A DNA stretch of 64,000 nt from NCBI GenBank assembly GCA_022703505.1, contig JAKLDN010000003.1, forward strand, positions 457,226 to 521,225, in the 5' to 3' direction. The notes beneath the pieces are model-generated. The model was not told the DNA's origin, ran no database searches, and saw only the letters and a list, made by a program, of their open reading frames with translations. The translations under genes and the position numbers were made by a program. Positions 56,240-64,000 of this stretch are shown here, in pieces. This DNA is from Spirochaetota bacterium (GTDB lineage: Bacteria > Spirochaetota > Spirochaetia > Treponematales > UBA12059). Each line of letters opens with the position of its first letter. Within the stretch, counting starts at the first letter, position 1.

Positions 56240-58489
56240 CTAGCGGAAGCTCTCCTTCATGGACTGTAGGAACTCGAGCATGGAGGGGTTCCCGGCGTAC
56301 CGGGCCTCTAGGTCCCGGAAGTAGCGGTCCCGGACGGCGGGATCCCGGATCCGGGCGGCCCCGTCCACGATGTCCGCGGCGTTGAAGAGGACTTCCTTCT
56401 GCCCCGCGGCCTGGAAGGCTTCCAGGTAGCGGGATATGCGGGCGCGCATTCCCGGCAGGGCTGCCGTCACGGCGTCGTTGTCCAGGAACTGGTCCATCCG
56501 GGCCCGCCCCGCGACCAGTGCGAGGTCGCCGCCCTTTGAAAGGATGGAATCCTCCTCCGCGGTGTAGGCCGTGTACGCGGCCGTAACCGCGTCGTACCGG
56601 GCTTGGGAGACCTCAAGATCGATCTTCAGCCGGTCGCGTTCCTCCCGCATGGCCGCGAACTCCGCGGGGGAGACTCCCGCCGCGGTGGTCCGGGCGGCCC
56701 GGTCGGCCGCGATATCGGAGGTTCCCTGGACCGAGGCGAGCTGGCCTTCCAGGACTCGGATCCGGTCCTCGGTTTCGGTTCGGTAGCGTTGGAAGGCATC
56801 GGCCAAGGCCCGGCCGGACCTGCGCAGGTCCTCCAGAGCCTGGGGTACCTGCTCTGCGAAGGGATAGCGGGCCAGGACCGCGGAATACCCGCCGAGGGCT
56901 TCCAGCCAGCGCCGGGCCGCCAGATCTTCCGCGGCCGCCCGCAGGGGAACCGCGGCTCCTTGGGTGTCCGCGGCCCGCCGGGACGCGACGAGGGCCAGGG
57001 CCCCCGCCTCCTTGGCCCTCTGTAGGGCCAGGCCCGCACGCGCCTCTTCCAGGGAGGCGGCGGTCAGGAGGTTCCGGAACGCGGCGTCGAAGGCCGGTCC
57101 GTCCTTGGCCGCGTACGCGGCGTCCAACGCGGCCCAGGCCTGATCGAGCCTGTCTTTCTGGACCAATGTGGCCCCCGCGGCCCGGGCGGTGTAGTTCTCG
57201 TCCAGGAATGCCAGGGCCGCGGAGAGCTCCGGAAGGGCGGCCAGCATTCGGCGGTATGCGGCGTCCGCCTCGGTACGGTTCCCGGCTTCCTGGGCGGTCT
57301 TCGCCAGGGCGGCCTCCTCACGGATCCTGCCCATGGCGGCCAGGGCGTCCCCCACCCGGGCGGAATCCGCGGAAGTGCGGGCACGCTCCGAGGAGATCGC
57401 CCGCTCCACCAGGTCCACGGCGAAGAGATCCGCCTCACGGCGCCGGGACAGGGTCGTGAACTTCGCCAGGGCCGGATCCGCCAGGTACTGGCGTATCGCC
57501 TCCGCGCTCCGGGCCGCGTCCTCTACGCGGCCTTCCTGGATGGCGGCCCGGGCAGACGAGTAGAGCCCCAGCAGACGGTCCTCGGCGGAACGGGCCTGGG
57601 CGGCTTCCTCGTTGTACCTTGTAAGCTCGGTCCGAGCGGTGGCAAGACTCTCGGCGGTTCGGGACCGTTCTGCTTCCAGGGCCTTGTTCTGCTCGTCCAG
57701 CTGGGCCCGGAGCTCCTGCTCCCGCCTGCGGGACTCGTCCTGGATCCGCTGGCGTTCGGCGGTGGCGGACTGCAGGCTGGCCTGGAACTCGGTCCGGGCT
57801 TTGTCCAGGCTGGCCTGGATGGCCAGGCGCTCCTCGTCGGCCTTGCGGGCGAACTCGTCCAGTTCACGCTTCAGGGCGGCGGATTTTTCCTGCTCGAAGG
57901 CCTTCAAGCGCTCCTCGATGGTCGCGGGGGTGAGCCCCGCGGCGGTCAGCCGCTGACGTTCCTTCTCGAGCTCCGCCGCCAGCTCGGCGCGCAATTCCGT
58001 CTCCTTGGCCTGGACCCGGTCCTGCACGCTCGAAAGGAGCTGGCTCTTCTCACGGTCCAGGGCGGCCATTTTCTCCTGGATGGCCGTGATTTCACGGTCC
58101 TTTTCAAGGATCCGGCCCTCCGCCTCCCGGCGGATCTCCTGCAACAGCTTGCCCTCGGCGGTGGATATTGCCGCGACGGATACGGTTTGGGAGGAGCTCT
58201 CGGCGCCGAAGAATTTCCACAATCCATACAGGCCCCCGGCGAGCACCAGGACCGCCAGGACGTTCACCAGCAGGGGCGCAGCGAAGCCCCGCTTCCGGGG
58301 CTTGACCTTCCAGGTGTCCGGTCCCGCCAGGATACGGCTGGACTGGGCGACCCGGTCTATATGGACAAGGATGTCCTGCTGGTCTTCCTTGGATATCCCG
58401 GCGCTGTCCTGTAGGGTCAGGTCGATCCCCCCGGTGCCGTTCGCCGCGCGTATCTCCTGGGCTTTCCGCAACAATCCTTGTTCAGCCAT
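56240..58489 (-). CDS. Membrane-anchored coiled-coil protein
   Basis: 749 residues. A cytoplasmic N-terminus (~1-70, with DLTLQDSAGISKEDQQDILV and basic KPRKRG) is followed by one membrane helix (~71-92). A very long, charged, Ala/Glu/Arg-rich coiled coil runs from ~105-345 and further helical repeats to the end. No enzyme motif is seen. Such proteins are common in spirochaetes and may be structural or scaffold proteins of the periplasm. AAGGAG lies 8 bases before the ATG. The stop TAG is part of the CTAG bordering the insert. The last segment (PSMLEFLQSMKESFR) is intact. Confidence 0.75.
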   Translation of the reverse strand: MAEQGLLRKAQEIRAANGTGGIDLTLQDSAGISKEDQQDILVHIDRVAQSSRILAGPDTWKVKPRKRGFAAPLLVNVLAVLVLAGGLYGLWKFFGAESSSQTVSVAAISTAEGKLLQEIRREAEGRILEKDREITAIQEKMAALDREKSQLLSSVQDRVQAKETELRAELAAELEKERQRLTAAGLTPATIEERLKAFEQEKSAALKRELDEFARKADEERLAIQASLDKARTEFQASLQSATAERQRIQDESRRREQELRAQLDEQNKALEAERSRTAESLATARTELTRYNEEAAQARSAEDRLLGLYSSARAAIQEGRVEDAARSAEAIRQYLADPALAKFTTLSRRREADLFAVDLVERAISSERARTSADSARVGDALAAMGRIREEAALAKTAQEAGNRTEADAAYRRMLAALPELSAALAFLDENYTARAAGATLVQKDRLDQAWAALDAAYAAKDGPAFDAAFRNLLTAASLEEARAGLALQRAKEAGALALVASRRAADTQGAAVPLRAAAEDLAARRWLEALGGYSAVLARYPFAEQVPQALEDLRRSGRALADAFQRYRTETEDRIRVLEGQLASVQGTSDIAADRAARTTAAGVSPAEFAAMREERDRLKIDLEVSQARYDAVTAAYTAYTAEEDSILSKGGDLALVAGRARMDQFLDNDAVTAALPGMRARISRYLEAFQAAGQKEVLFNAADIVDGAARIRDPAVRDRYFRDLEARYAGNPSMLEFLQSMKESFR

Positions 58490-58526
58490 CGATCGGGCTC
58501 CTTGTTCCTGGCCGGTACACGTACAG

Positions 58527-58532
58527 AGTATA
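58527..58532 (-). promoter_or_regulatory. -10 box of the coiled-coil gene
   Basis: TATACT on the minus strand, ~38 bases before the ATG at 58489; no good -35 is seen. Start expected near 58520. Confidence 0.4.
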
Positions 58533-58550
58533 AAGGATTTCGCTCCCGGT

Positions 58551-58570
58551 TTTCCATGGTTCGATGGAAA
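58551..58570. promoter_or_regulatory. Palindromic operator candidate
   Basis: TTTCCAT (58551-58557), 6 bases, ATGGAAA (58564-58570). It lies around -31 to -50 of the predicted minus-strand start, overlapping the -35 region, so a dimeric regulator could bind there. Seen once only. Confidence 0.35.
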
Positions 58571-58677
58571 GCGGGACTTCCGGAATCCCGCCGGAACGGC
58601 CGGCCGGGGTATCCCGCATTTGTATTATCGGCAAGATGTTATACGGGGAATGGGGAATCCGGTCCCGGCCGCTTTCA

Positions 58678-58707
58678 TTGACTAACGGTCCGGGAATCGG
58701 TTAAAAT
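58678..58707 (+). promoter_or_regulatory. Strong sigma-70 promoter of the TPR-greA operon
   Basis: TTGACT (58678-58683), 18 bases, TAAAAT (58702-58707). Start expected near 58714, giving a ~63-base leader before ATG 58777. Together with the minus-strand sites this accounts for the 287-base divergent gap. Confidence 0.65.
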
Positions 58708-58776
58708 GGGTGGATAGAATCACGAGCAGGGGCGGATGACCGTCCGGCCCGAAATCCACGACCTCCGAAAGAGACC

Positions 58777-59715
58777 ATGACGGAAAAGGGCAGCGCGAGC
58801 GAACTTCTTTCCCAAGCCTACGAACGACTCCGGGAGGCGGACCTTGAAGGCGCCTCCACCCGCCTGGACCAAGCCCTGTCCGCGGATTTCGAGAGCGAGG
58901 AAGTCCTGTTCGCCCTGGCCTGCGCCGCCTGGTGGAAGGAGCGCCTGGAACGTCTGGGCGGCTGCCCTTCCCCCTTCGAGCGGGGAGAGTTCGTCCTTTC
59001 CCAGTGGAAGGGCTTCCTGGCCTTCCAGAGCCGCAAGGCCGGGGACTTCGACGCCGCCCGGTACGGATTCAAGCGCTTCGCCTTCCAGACCGCCCTTCGG
59101 GAGTTCCGGTCCCTGGGGCCGGAGGACGCGGAATCCTGGGAACCCGAGCTGGCCCTCCGGATCGGACGCTGCCTCAAGGGTTCCGGCGATTTCGACGGCG
59201 CCCTGGAGCGCCTGGAGCCGGCGGCCCGGGACCGCAGGGACGCGCCGGAGGTGCTGGCGGAACTGGCGGACGTGTACGCCCTGGTGAACGAGGCCCGGAC
59301 CTCCAAGGCCCTGTTCCGGGAAGCCTTCTTCCTGAACCCCCAGCGCATCGACACGGCCTTCCTGGAATGTCCGGCCCTGGTCCGGCTGGTGGAGCACATC
59401 CGGTCCCTGGGATTCCGGAGTCCCGAGCTGGAGGAGTGGATACCCGTCTACGGAAGCCTCCTGGGGGTATTTTCCGTGAAACGGGAGCTGAAGCCCATCG
59501 AGGTCGGCAAGCTCCGGCAATCCATTTATGAATTGGAAAACGAGGTAAAGGAAAACGCCGAGCGGAGGAGCCTGTTGACGCCCCGGCTGATCAACCGGTA
59601 CTTCTGGCTCATCGATCATTACATCAACGCCAAGGAAGACCGTTCCAGGATCGACGAGGTTCTCCTGAAGATCAAGTTGATGGACCCGGCCGTGCACAAG
59701 CAGTACGTAGCGTAA
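58777..59715 (+). CDS. TPR-like cytoplasmic protein preceding greA
   Basis: 312 residues, no signal or membrane segment. TPR-type helices at ~8-60 (LSQAYERLREADLEGASTRL) and ~130-190 (LALRIGRCLKGSGDFDGALE; VLAELADVYALVNEARTSKA), then a helical C-terminus with a coiled segment (QSIYELENEVKENAERRSLL). Function unknown. It lies 20 bases before greA in the same operon, so it may assist the unusually large GreA or be a general scaffold. Confidence 0.7.
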   Translation: MTEKGSASELLSQAYERLREADLEGASTRLDQALSADFESEEVLFALACAAWWKERLERLGGCPSPFERGEFVLSQWKGFLAFQSRKAGDFDAARYGFKRFAFQTALREFRSLGPEDAESWEPELALRIGRCLKGSGDFDGALERLEPAARDRRDAPEVLAELADVYALVNEARTSKALFREAFFLNPQRIDTAFLECPALVRLVEHIRSLGFRSPELEEWIPVYGSLLGVFSVKRELKPIEVGKLRQSIYELENEVKENAERRSLLTPRLINRYFWLIDHYINAKEDRSRIDEVLLKIKLMDPAVHKQYVA

Positions 59716-59735
59716 CCGACGGAGAGGAGACCGAT

Positions 59736-62423
59736 ATGGCAGATTCGCCCATCGCGAAACGGCTTCAGGAGATGCTCAACGAGGAGAAGTGGACCCGAGC
59801 CACCTTGAGCGGATACTCCGTGAACCATCTCAAGGAGATCGACGCCCTGTTCAAGGAGGCCGCGGACGCCAAGGCCGTGGACGATGTTCGCGAGGTCTGC
59901 GAGGAGCATCTGGGCCACACCAAGAACAGCATCATCGCGCTCTACCTTTCCGGCATCATCGCCCTCTCCCGCCAGCAGATCGACGACTCCAACATGGTCT
60001 CCCTGATGGACATCTTCACGGAGAACAAGAAGTGGAACATCGTGGAATACATCTGCCAGCGGATCCTGGACGAGTCCGGCGAGAACCGGATAGCCCTGGC
60101 CAAGCTGGCGGAGTGCTACCAGAACGAGGACCGGGTCGACGAGATGTACTCGGTCTGGGAGCGTTTGATCCGGGTCGATTTCGAGGAAGCCGACATCGTC
60201 AAGGCCCTGGCGGAGCAGCGGGAGAAGGAAGGGCGGACCGAGGAGTCCATCGACTTCTACCGCAAGGCCCTCCACAGGTACATCGCCCGGGGCTCGTTCA
60301 CGGCGGTCCGGGAGATCTGGGCCAAGCTGGTCGAGGCCTGCCCGGAGGACATCGACTTCTTCCTTCACGTCCAGCGCAAGATCGCCAAGCAGATCAGCGA
60401 GGACAAGGCCTCCGGCCTCCTTATGGACCTCTACCGTCACTACAAGACCAAGGAGGACTGGAACACCGCCACGGACATCCTGAAGGTCGTGATCGCCTAC
60501 GACGAGAAGAATCCCGCGGTGCGCAAGGAGATCGTGGACTGCTACCGCGGCAAGTTCGCGGGGCACTCCCAGCTGGAGGACTACATCCGGCTCTCCAACC
60601 TGGGCCAGTCCTACCGGAGCCTCACGGAGGCCATCGCGGACTTCGAGAAGCACATCGCCTTCGACGTGGGCAACTTCGTCTTCCACCGGACCTGGAACAT
60701 CGGCAGGATCGCCGCCATCCGGGGGGACGAGATCGTGATCGACTTCGCCAAGAAGCGCGGCCATTCCATGAGCCTCAAGATGGCGATCGACAGCCTAGTG
60801 ACCCTCAGCCGCGACCACATCTGGGTCCTCAAGGCCGTGTGGTCCAAGGACAAGCTCCACGACAAGGTCAAGACCGACCCGGCCTGGGCCCTGCGGACGG
60901 TCATCAAGAGCTTCGACAACCGGGCGGACCTCAAGAAGATCAAGGCCGAACTTGTCCCGTCCATCCTGACATCCGGCGAGTGGACCAGCTGGAGCGCCAA
61001 GGCCCGGGACATCCTGAAGACGGATCCGATGTTCGGGAACGCCCAGGACTCCATCGGGACCTTCATCGTCCGGGACCGCTCCCTGTCCATGGCGGACAAG
61101 GTCTACGCCCAGTTCAAGGCCGAGAAGGGCTTCTTCGAACGCGTCCGCTTCATCCGGGACCTGGCCGCCAAGGGTCTGACGGATTCCGAGTACTTCATGG
61201 AGATGCTCGGGTTCTTCACCGGCTACCTGCGCTCGTACTCCACGGTCAACGAGCACATCATGGCCTCCTACCTCCTGGTCAAGGAACTGGCCGCGGAGCA
61301 CAAGCACTTGGCCTCCGCCCTTTCCCCCCAGTTCTCCGAGCTCTTCGCGAACATCGAGGATCCGGTCTCCGTGTACGAGGGGCTCAAGGACTCCGAGCTT
61401 CGGACTTCCTTCCTGGACCACATCAAGACCTTCGTGCCCGACTGGGCCGAGGTATACGTCCGGCTCTTCCCCTATTCCCTCTCCCAGAAGTTGGTCGACA
61501 TCCTCCTGAACGCGGGCCATACCGACAGTCTCCAGCGCATGGTCATCGACATCGTGGAGAACTACAAGGACCACCGGGACGCCTTCATCTGGGTGGTGAA
61601 CAATCTCCTGGACAAGCCCTGGGTGCAGGAGCTCGGGCTTTCCTACGAGAAGATCCTGATCACCCTGATCCACATCCTGGACATCTCGTTCAAGGAGATC
61701 GAGAACCACCGGGACACGACGGAGAACCGGAAGATCAACAAGCAGGTCCAGCAGATCCTCTTCAAGGAGGGTGCCCTGGAGACCTTCCTGGACGAATCCG
61801 GGCACGACACCATCGAGCGGGTCTATACCCTCCTGGACGACGTGAAGGACCTGGACCCCGCGCTCAAGCTCCGGCTTCGGAAGCAGATCGTGGAGAAGTT
61901 CCCGGACTTCAAGATCACCGGCGAGGCCGAAAAGGCCGTCGTATCCCGGGGCCTCATCGTCACCTCGGAGAAATACTCGGAGAAGCAGAAACTGCTCCAG
62001 CAGATCATGGAGGTGGAGGTCCCGACCAACCAGAAAGAGATCGCCTACGCCCTCTCCCTGGGCGACCTTCGGGAAAACGCCGAGTACAAGGCTGCCAAGG
62101 AAAAGCAGGACGAACTCAACTCAAAGGTTGCCAAGCTCAAGAACGAGATCGAGCGCGCCCAGATCTTCGACAAGTCCACGGTCAACGCGTCCAAGGTTTC
62201 CTTCGGGACCATCGTGCACCTGGTCAACGAGACGGACGGCAAGGAGGAGACCTACACGATCCTGGGTCCCTGGGAGTCCGATCCGTCCAGCAACGTCATC
62301 TCGTACCTCTCGCCCCTGGGCAAGCGGCTCCTGAACCACAAGGCGGGGGATCGCCTTTCCTTCGCGATCCACGAGCGAAAGTTCGAGTACCTATTGAAGT
62401 CGATCAAGGCCGCGCAGCTTTAA
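59736..62423 (+). CDS. greA: Transcription elongation factor GreA, long spirochaetal form
   Basis: 895 residues. Residues ~1-735 are helical repeats (TPR/HAT-like, e.g. ESIDFYRKALHRYIARGSFT; ALAKLAECYQNEDRVDEMYS) not found in ordinary ~158-residue GreA. The C-terminal ~150 residues are GreA: the coiled-coil tip SLGDLRENAEYKAAKEKQDE with the acidic residues that act in RNA cleavage, and the FKBP-like end (TYTILGPWESDPSSNVISYL; SPLGKRLLNHKAGDRLSF). Long GreA proteins of ~900 residues are known in Treponema and Borrelia. It rescues backtracked RNA polymerase. The function of the large N-terminal part is unknown to me. Confidence 0.93.
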   Translation: MADSPIAKRLQEMLNEEKWTRATLSGYSVNHLKEIDALFKEAADAKAVDDVREVCEEHLGHTKNSIIALYLSGIIALSRQQIDDSNMVSLMDIFTENKKWNIVEYICQRILDESGENRIALAKLAECYQNEDRVDEMYSVWERLIRVDFEEADIVKALAEQREKEGRTEESIDFYRKALHRYIARGSFTAVREIWAKLVEACPEDIDFFLHVQRKIAKQISEDKASGLLMDLYRHYKTKEDWNTATDILKVVIAYDEKNPAVRKEIVDCYRGKFAGHSQLEDYIRLSNLGQSYRSLTEAIADFEKHIAFDVGNFVFHRTWNIGRIAAIRGDEIVIDFAKKRGHSMSLKMAIDSLVTLSRDHIWVLKAVWSKDKLHDKVKTDPAWALRTVIKSFDNRADLKKIKAELVPSILTSGEWTSWSAKARDILKTDPMFGNAQDSIGTFIVRDRSLSMADKVYAQFKAEKGFFERVRFIRDLAAKGLTDSEYFMEMLGFFTGYLRSYSTVNEHIMASYLLVKELAAEHKHLASALSPQFSELFANIEDPVSVYEGLKDSELRTSFLDHIKTFVPDWAEVYVRLFPYSLSQKLVDILLNAGHTDSLQRMVIDIVENYKDHRDAFIWVVNNLLDKPWVQELGLSYEKILITLIHILDISFKEIENHRDTTENRKINKQVQQILFKEGALETFLDESGHDTIERVYTLLDDVKDLDPALKLRLRKQIVEKFPDFKITGEAEKAVVSRGLIVTSEKYSEKQKLLQQIMEVEVPTNQKEIAYALSLGDLRENAEYKAAKEKQDELNSKVAKLKNEIERAQIFDKSTVNASKVSFGTIVHLVNETDGKEETYTILGPWESDPSSNVISYLSPLGKRLLNHKAGDRLSFAIHERKFEYLLKSIKAAQL

Positions 62424-62454
62424 AACACTCTGCCCGGCCCGGGAAGGTGGACCG

Positions 62455-64000
62455 ATGAAAAAGCTCCTGCTCGCGTTCGTCGTGGCGGTATCCCTGGTCT
62501 CCGCGGTCCCGGCCGCGGCGCAGGAAAAGCCGGTCGACCTCATCGTGCTGCTGGACGCCTCCCAGAGCATGTTCCCGTACTTCACGGAGGTGGTGGACTT
62601 CGTGGTGTCCCGCATCGCCCGGGAATACCTCCGGTTCGGGGACACCTTCCACCTTCTGACCTTCACGGATTCCGTGCGCATCGAGATAGCCCAGGCGGTG
62701 CGCACCGAGCAGGATCTGAAAAGCCTCCTGGGCAGGCTGTACCTCCTCTACCCCTTCGGACGGAGCACGGATCTGGTTTCCGCCCTTACCTCCCTCTATC
62801 GCTATACCGCGGACCTTCCGGAATCCAGCCGCAAGCTGATCGTCATGGTGACCGACGGGATGCACAATCCCTCCGCCCAGAGCCCCAACGCGGCCCTGGG
62901 AGCGGACCAGGTCCGGGCGAGCATCGAGGATACGACGGCCCGGATCCGGGCCAACGGGTGGACCATCCGCATCGTGCGCATCCCCTTCGAGGGAACACCC
63001 GGAGCGGCAGGTGCCGGGACCGCCGGTGGTACGGGAACCGCGGAAGCCCCGGGGGTATCCCCGGGCGCAGGGGACTACCTGTCCGAAGTGGCCACCGGCC
63101 TGGGCGCTCCGGTCACCGAGTTTTCCTCCGAGGGACGGGAGGACGCGGCCGGCCGGAGCGTGGAGATGCCCCGCATCGCCTTCCCGGGGCACCTGGGCCG
63201 TCAAGGGTACGATTTCTCCTTCCCCCTGGTGATATCCAATCCCTCCGACCGGGACATCCGTCTTCAGCTCTCGGGCGTCCAGATCCGAGGATCGAACGTT
63301 CTTCGGAAAACCCTGTTCACGGACGTGCCCAAGGGCGCCGAGCGGACGGTGCACGTCGCGGTACGACTGCCGGACTCGGTGGAGGCGGGAACGGTCTCCC
63401 TGGAGGCCGAGCTCAGGTTCGCGGACGGAGTCCGGGTCGCGCCGACCGTCGGAATCCTCTCCCTGGACCTCGAACGCAGACCCCTCGCCCGGATCTTCCG
63501 TTCGACCGGCACGGCCATCCTCTTCCTGTTCCTCTTGGCGGCCGCCCTTGCCCTCATCGTCCTTTTAGTGGCCTACATCCGCGGCCTCCACCGGCGCGCC
63601 GAACAGCCCGTCGTGGCCGCGGTCCTCGATTCCGAGGCCGCAGCCGCGGAGGAGCGCCGCAGGGCCCTGGCCTCGGCCCCCCGGGAGAAGCCCGCCTTCG
63701 TCACCCGGGCGGAAGCCCGGGCCTACGCCTCCGACCTGGTGCCCAAGCACGTGAGCTCCGAGGAGGCCCGCCGCATCCAGGAAGGGATCGTCCCCAAGCA
63801 CCTTACCGCCGAGGAAGCCCGGGTGTTCCAGGAAGAGACCGCTCCGAAGCACGTCACCCGGGAGGAGGCTCGGCTCTTCGAGGACTCCCTCCGGGCCCAG
63901 CACGTCACGGAGGAGGAGGCCCGGGTCTTCAAGCCCGCCCGGAAGGACATCACCCAGGACGAGGCGCGGGCCTACGCAGCGGGCCGGTCTCTCACGGAGG
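62455..64000 (+). CDS. Secreted/membrane vWA-domain protein, 3' end outside the window
   Basis: At least 515 residues; no stop before the window edge. ATG 62455 has GGAAGGTGG upstream. Signal peptide MKKLLLAFVVAVSLVSAVPA (cleavage near AAAQ). A vWA domain (~25-215) with an intact MIDAS: DASQS at ~34-38, the Thr in GRSTDLVS and the Asp in VTDGMHN. A beta domain (~245-340), one membrane helix (~352-375), then a cytoplasmic tail of ~17-residue repeats. It could bind a ligand or protein outside and signal or anchor inside. It lies 31 bases after greA. Confidence 0.82.
   Translation, partial: MKKLLLAFVVAVSLVSAVPAAAQEKPVDLIVLLDASQSMFPYFTEVVDFVVSRIAREYLRFGDTFHLLTFTDSVRIEIAQAVRTEQDLKSLLGRLYLLYPFGRSTDLVSALTSLYRYTADLPESSRKLIVMVTDGMHNPSAQSPNAALGADQVRASIEDTTARIRANGWTIRIVRIPFEGTPGAAGAGTAGGTGTAEAPGVSPGAGDYLSEVATGLGAPVTEFSSEGREDAAGRSVEMPRIAFPGHLGRQGYDFSFPLVISNPSDRDIRLQLSGVQIRGSNVLRKTLFTDVPKGAERTVHVAVRLPDSVEAGTVSLEAELRFADGVRVAPTVGILSLDLERRPLARIFRSTGTAILFLFLLAAALALIVLLVAYIRGLHRRAEQPVVAAVLDSEAAAAEERRRALASAPREKPAFVTRAEARAYASDLVPKHVSSEEARRIQEGIVPKHLTAEEARVFQEETAPKHVTREEARLFEDSLRAQHVTEEEARVFKPARKDITQDEARAYAAGRSLTE
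63700..64000 (+). repeat. ~51-bp (17-residue) degenerate tandem repeats
   Basis: At least six units in the tail of the vWA protein, each built on (H/F/D)(V/L/I)(T/S)xxEARxx with a Lys-rich end; examples HVSSEEARRIQEGIVPK and HLTAEEARVFQEETAPK. The array runs to the window edge. Confidence 0.8.

Overview
The window is a high-GC, almost fully coding bacterial chromosome segment that I attribute to a spirochaete of the Treponema/Spirochaeta side. Four things support this. There is an ~895-residue GreA with a long helical N-terminus (59736-62423), and a cytidylate kinase fused to ribosomal protein S1 (16250-18616). The block rpoD - zinc-ribbon protein - TPR - mreBCD - mrdA - rodA matches my recollection of treponemes. 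The rnf operon runs in the order C-D-G-E-A-B. No tRNA, rRNA, prophage or CRISPR array was seen.

Layout. 1-10.7 kb (+): end of the housekeeping sigma factor, a C4 zinc-ribbon coiled-coil protein, RNase P RNA, then a cell-shape operon (TPR-mreB-mreC-mreD-mrdA-rodA) that ends in a large radical SAM/DUF2344 protein. 10.8-22.6 kb (-): recA-folK, then scpA-scpB-pseudouridine synthase-cmk/rpsA-sigma54-type activator-TPR membrane protein, then a CHASE2 cyclase followed by an AT-rich lipoprotein gene. 22.8-24.4 kb (+): gamma-glutamyltransferase. 24.4-32.3 kb (-): a Cas2-like gene, prfB (with a programmed frameshift), a PEGA protein, ftsY, an exported protein and LolC-LolD-LolE-like transport genes. 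32.4-33.7 kb (+): an exported fibronectin-like protein. 33.7-46.6 kb (-): SDR, kinase, yicC, murC, a GH57-like protein, a remodelled rnf operon, a membrane protein and a DUF212 protein. 46.7-56.1 kb (+): pseudouridine synthase, hflK-hflC, then a HAMP cyclase with two outer-membrane-protein/lipoprotein pairs. 56.1-56.24 kb: a MITE-like insert at a CTAG site. 56.2-58.5 kb (-): a coiled-coil membrane protein. 58.8-64 kb (+): TPR protein, greA and a vWA membrane protein cut by the window edge.

How genes work together. Cell-wall growth is served by mreBCD, mrdA, rodA and murC. Envelope biogenesis is served by Lol-type ABC genes, ftsY and HflKC. Replication, segregation and translation are served by recA, scpAB, prfB and cmk/rpsA. 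Genes are packed with 4-base stop/start overlaps (ATGA, TTGA, CTGA).

Most notable. (1) The Rnf complex keeps its membrane redox core but has lost recognisable NADH/FMN residues in RnfC, the flavinylated Thr in RnfG and exactly one [4Fe-4S] cluster in RnfB. (2) At least six promoters place the -10 box 5-6 bases before the start codon, implying leaderless mRNAs. (3) CTG appears as a start codon at CTGA overlaps. (4) Both cyclase genes lead into lipoprotein genes with unusually low-GC segments. (5) A MITE-like element has inserted into the shared CTAG stop of two convergent genes. All family calls are from reading the sequence; no database search was run.
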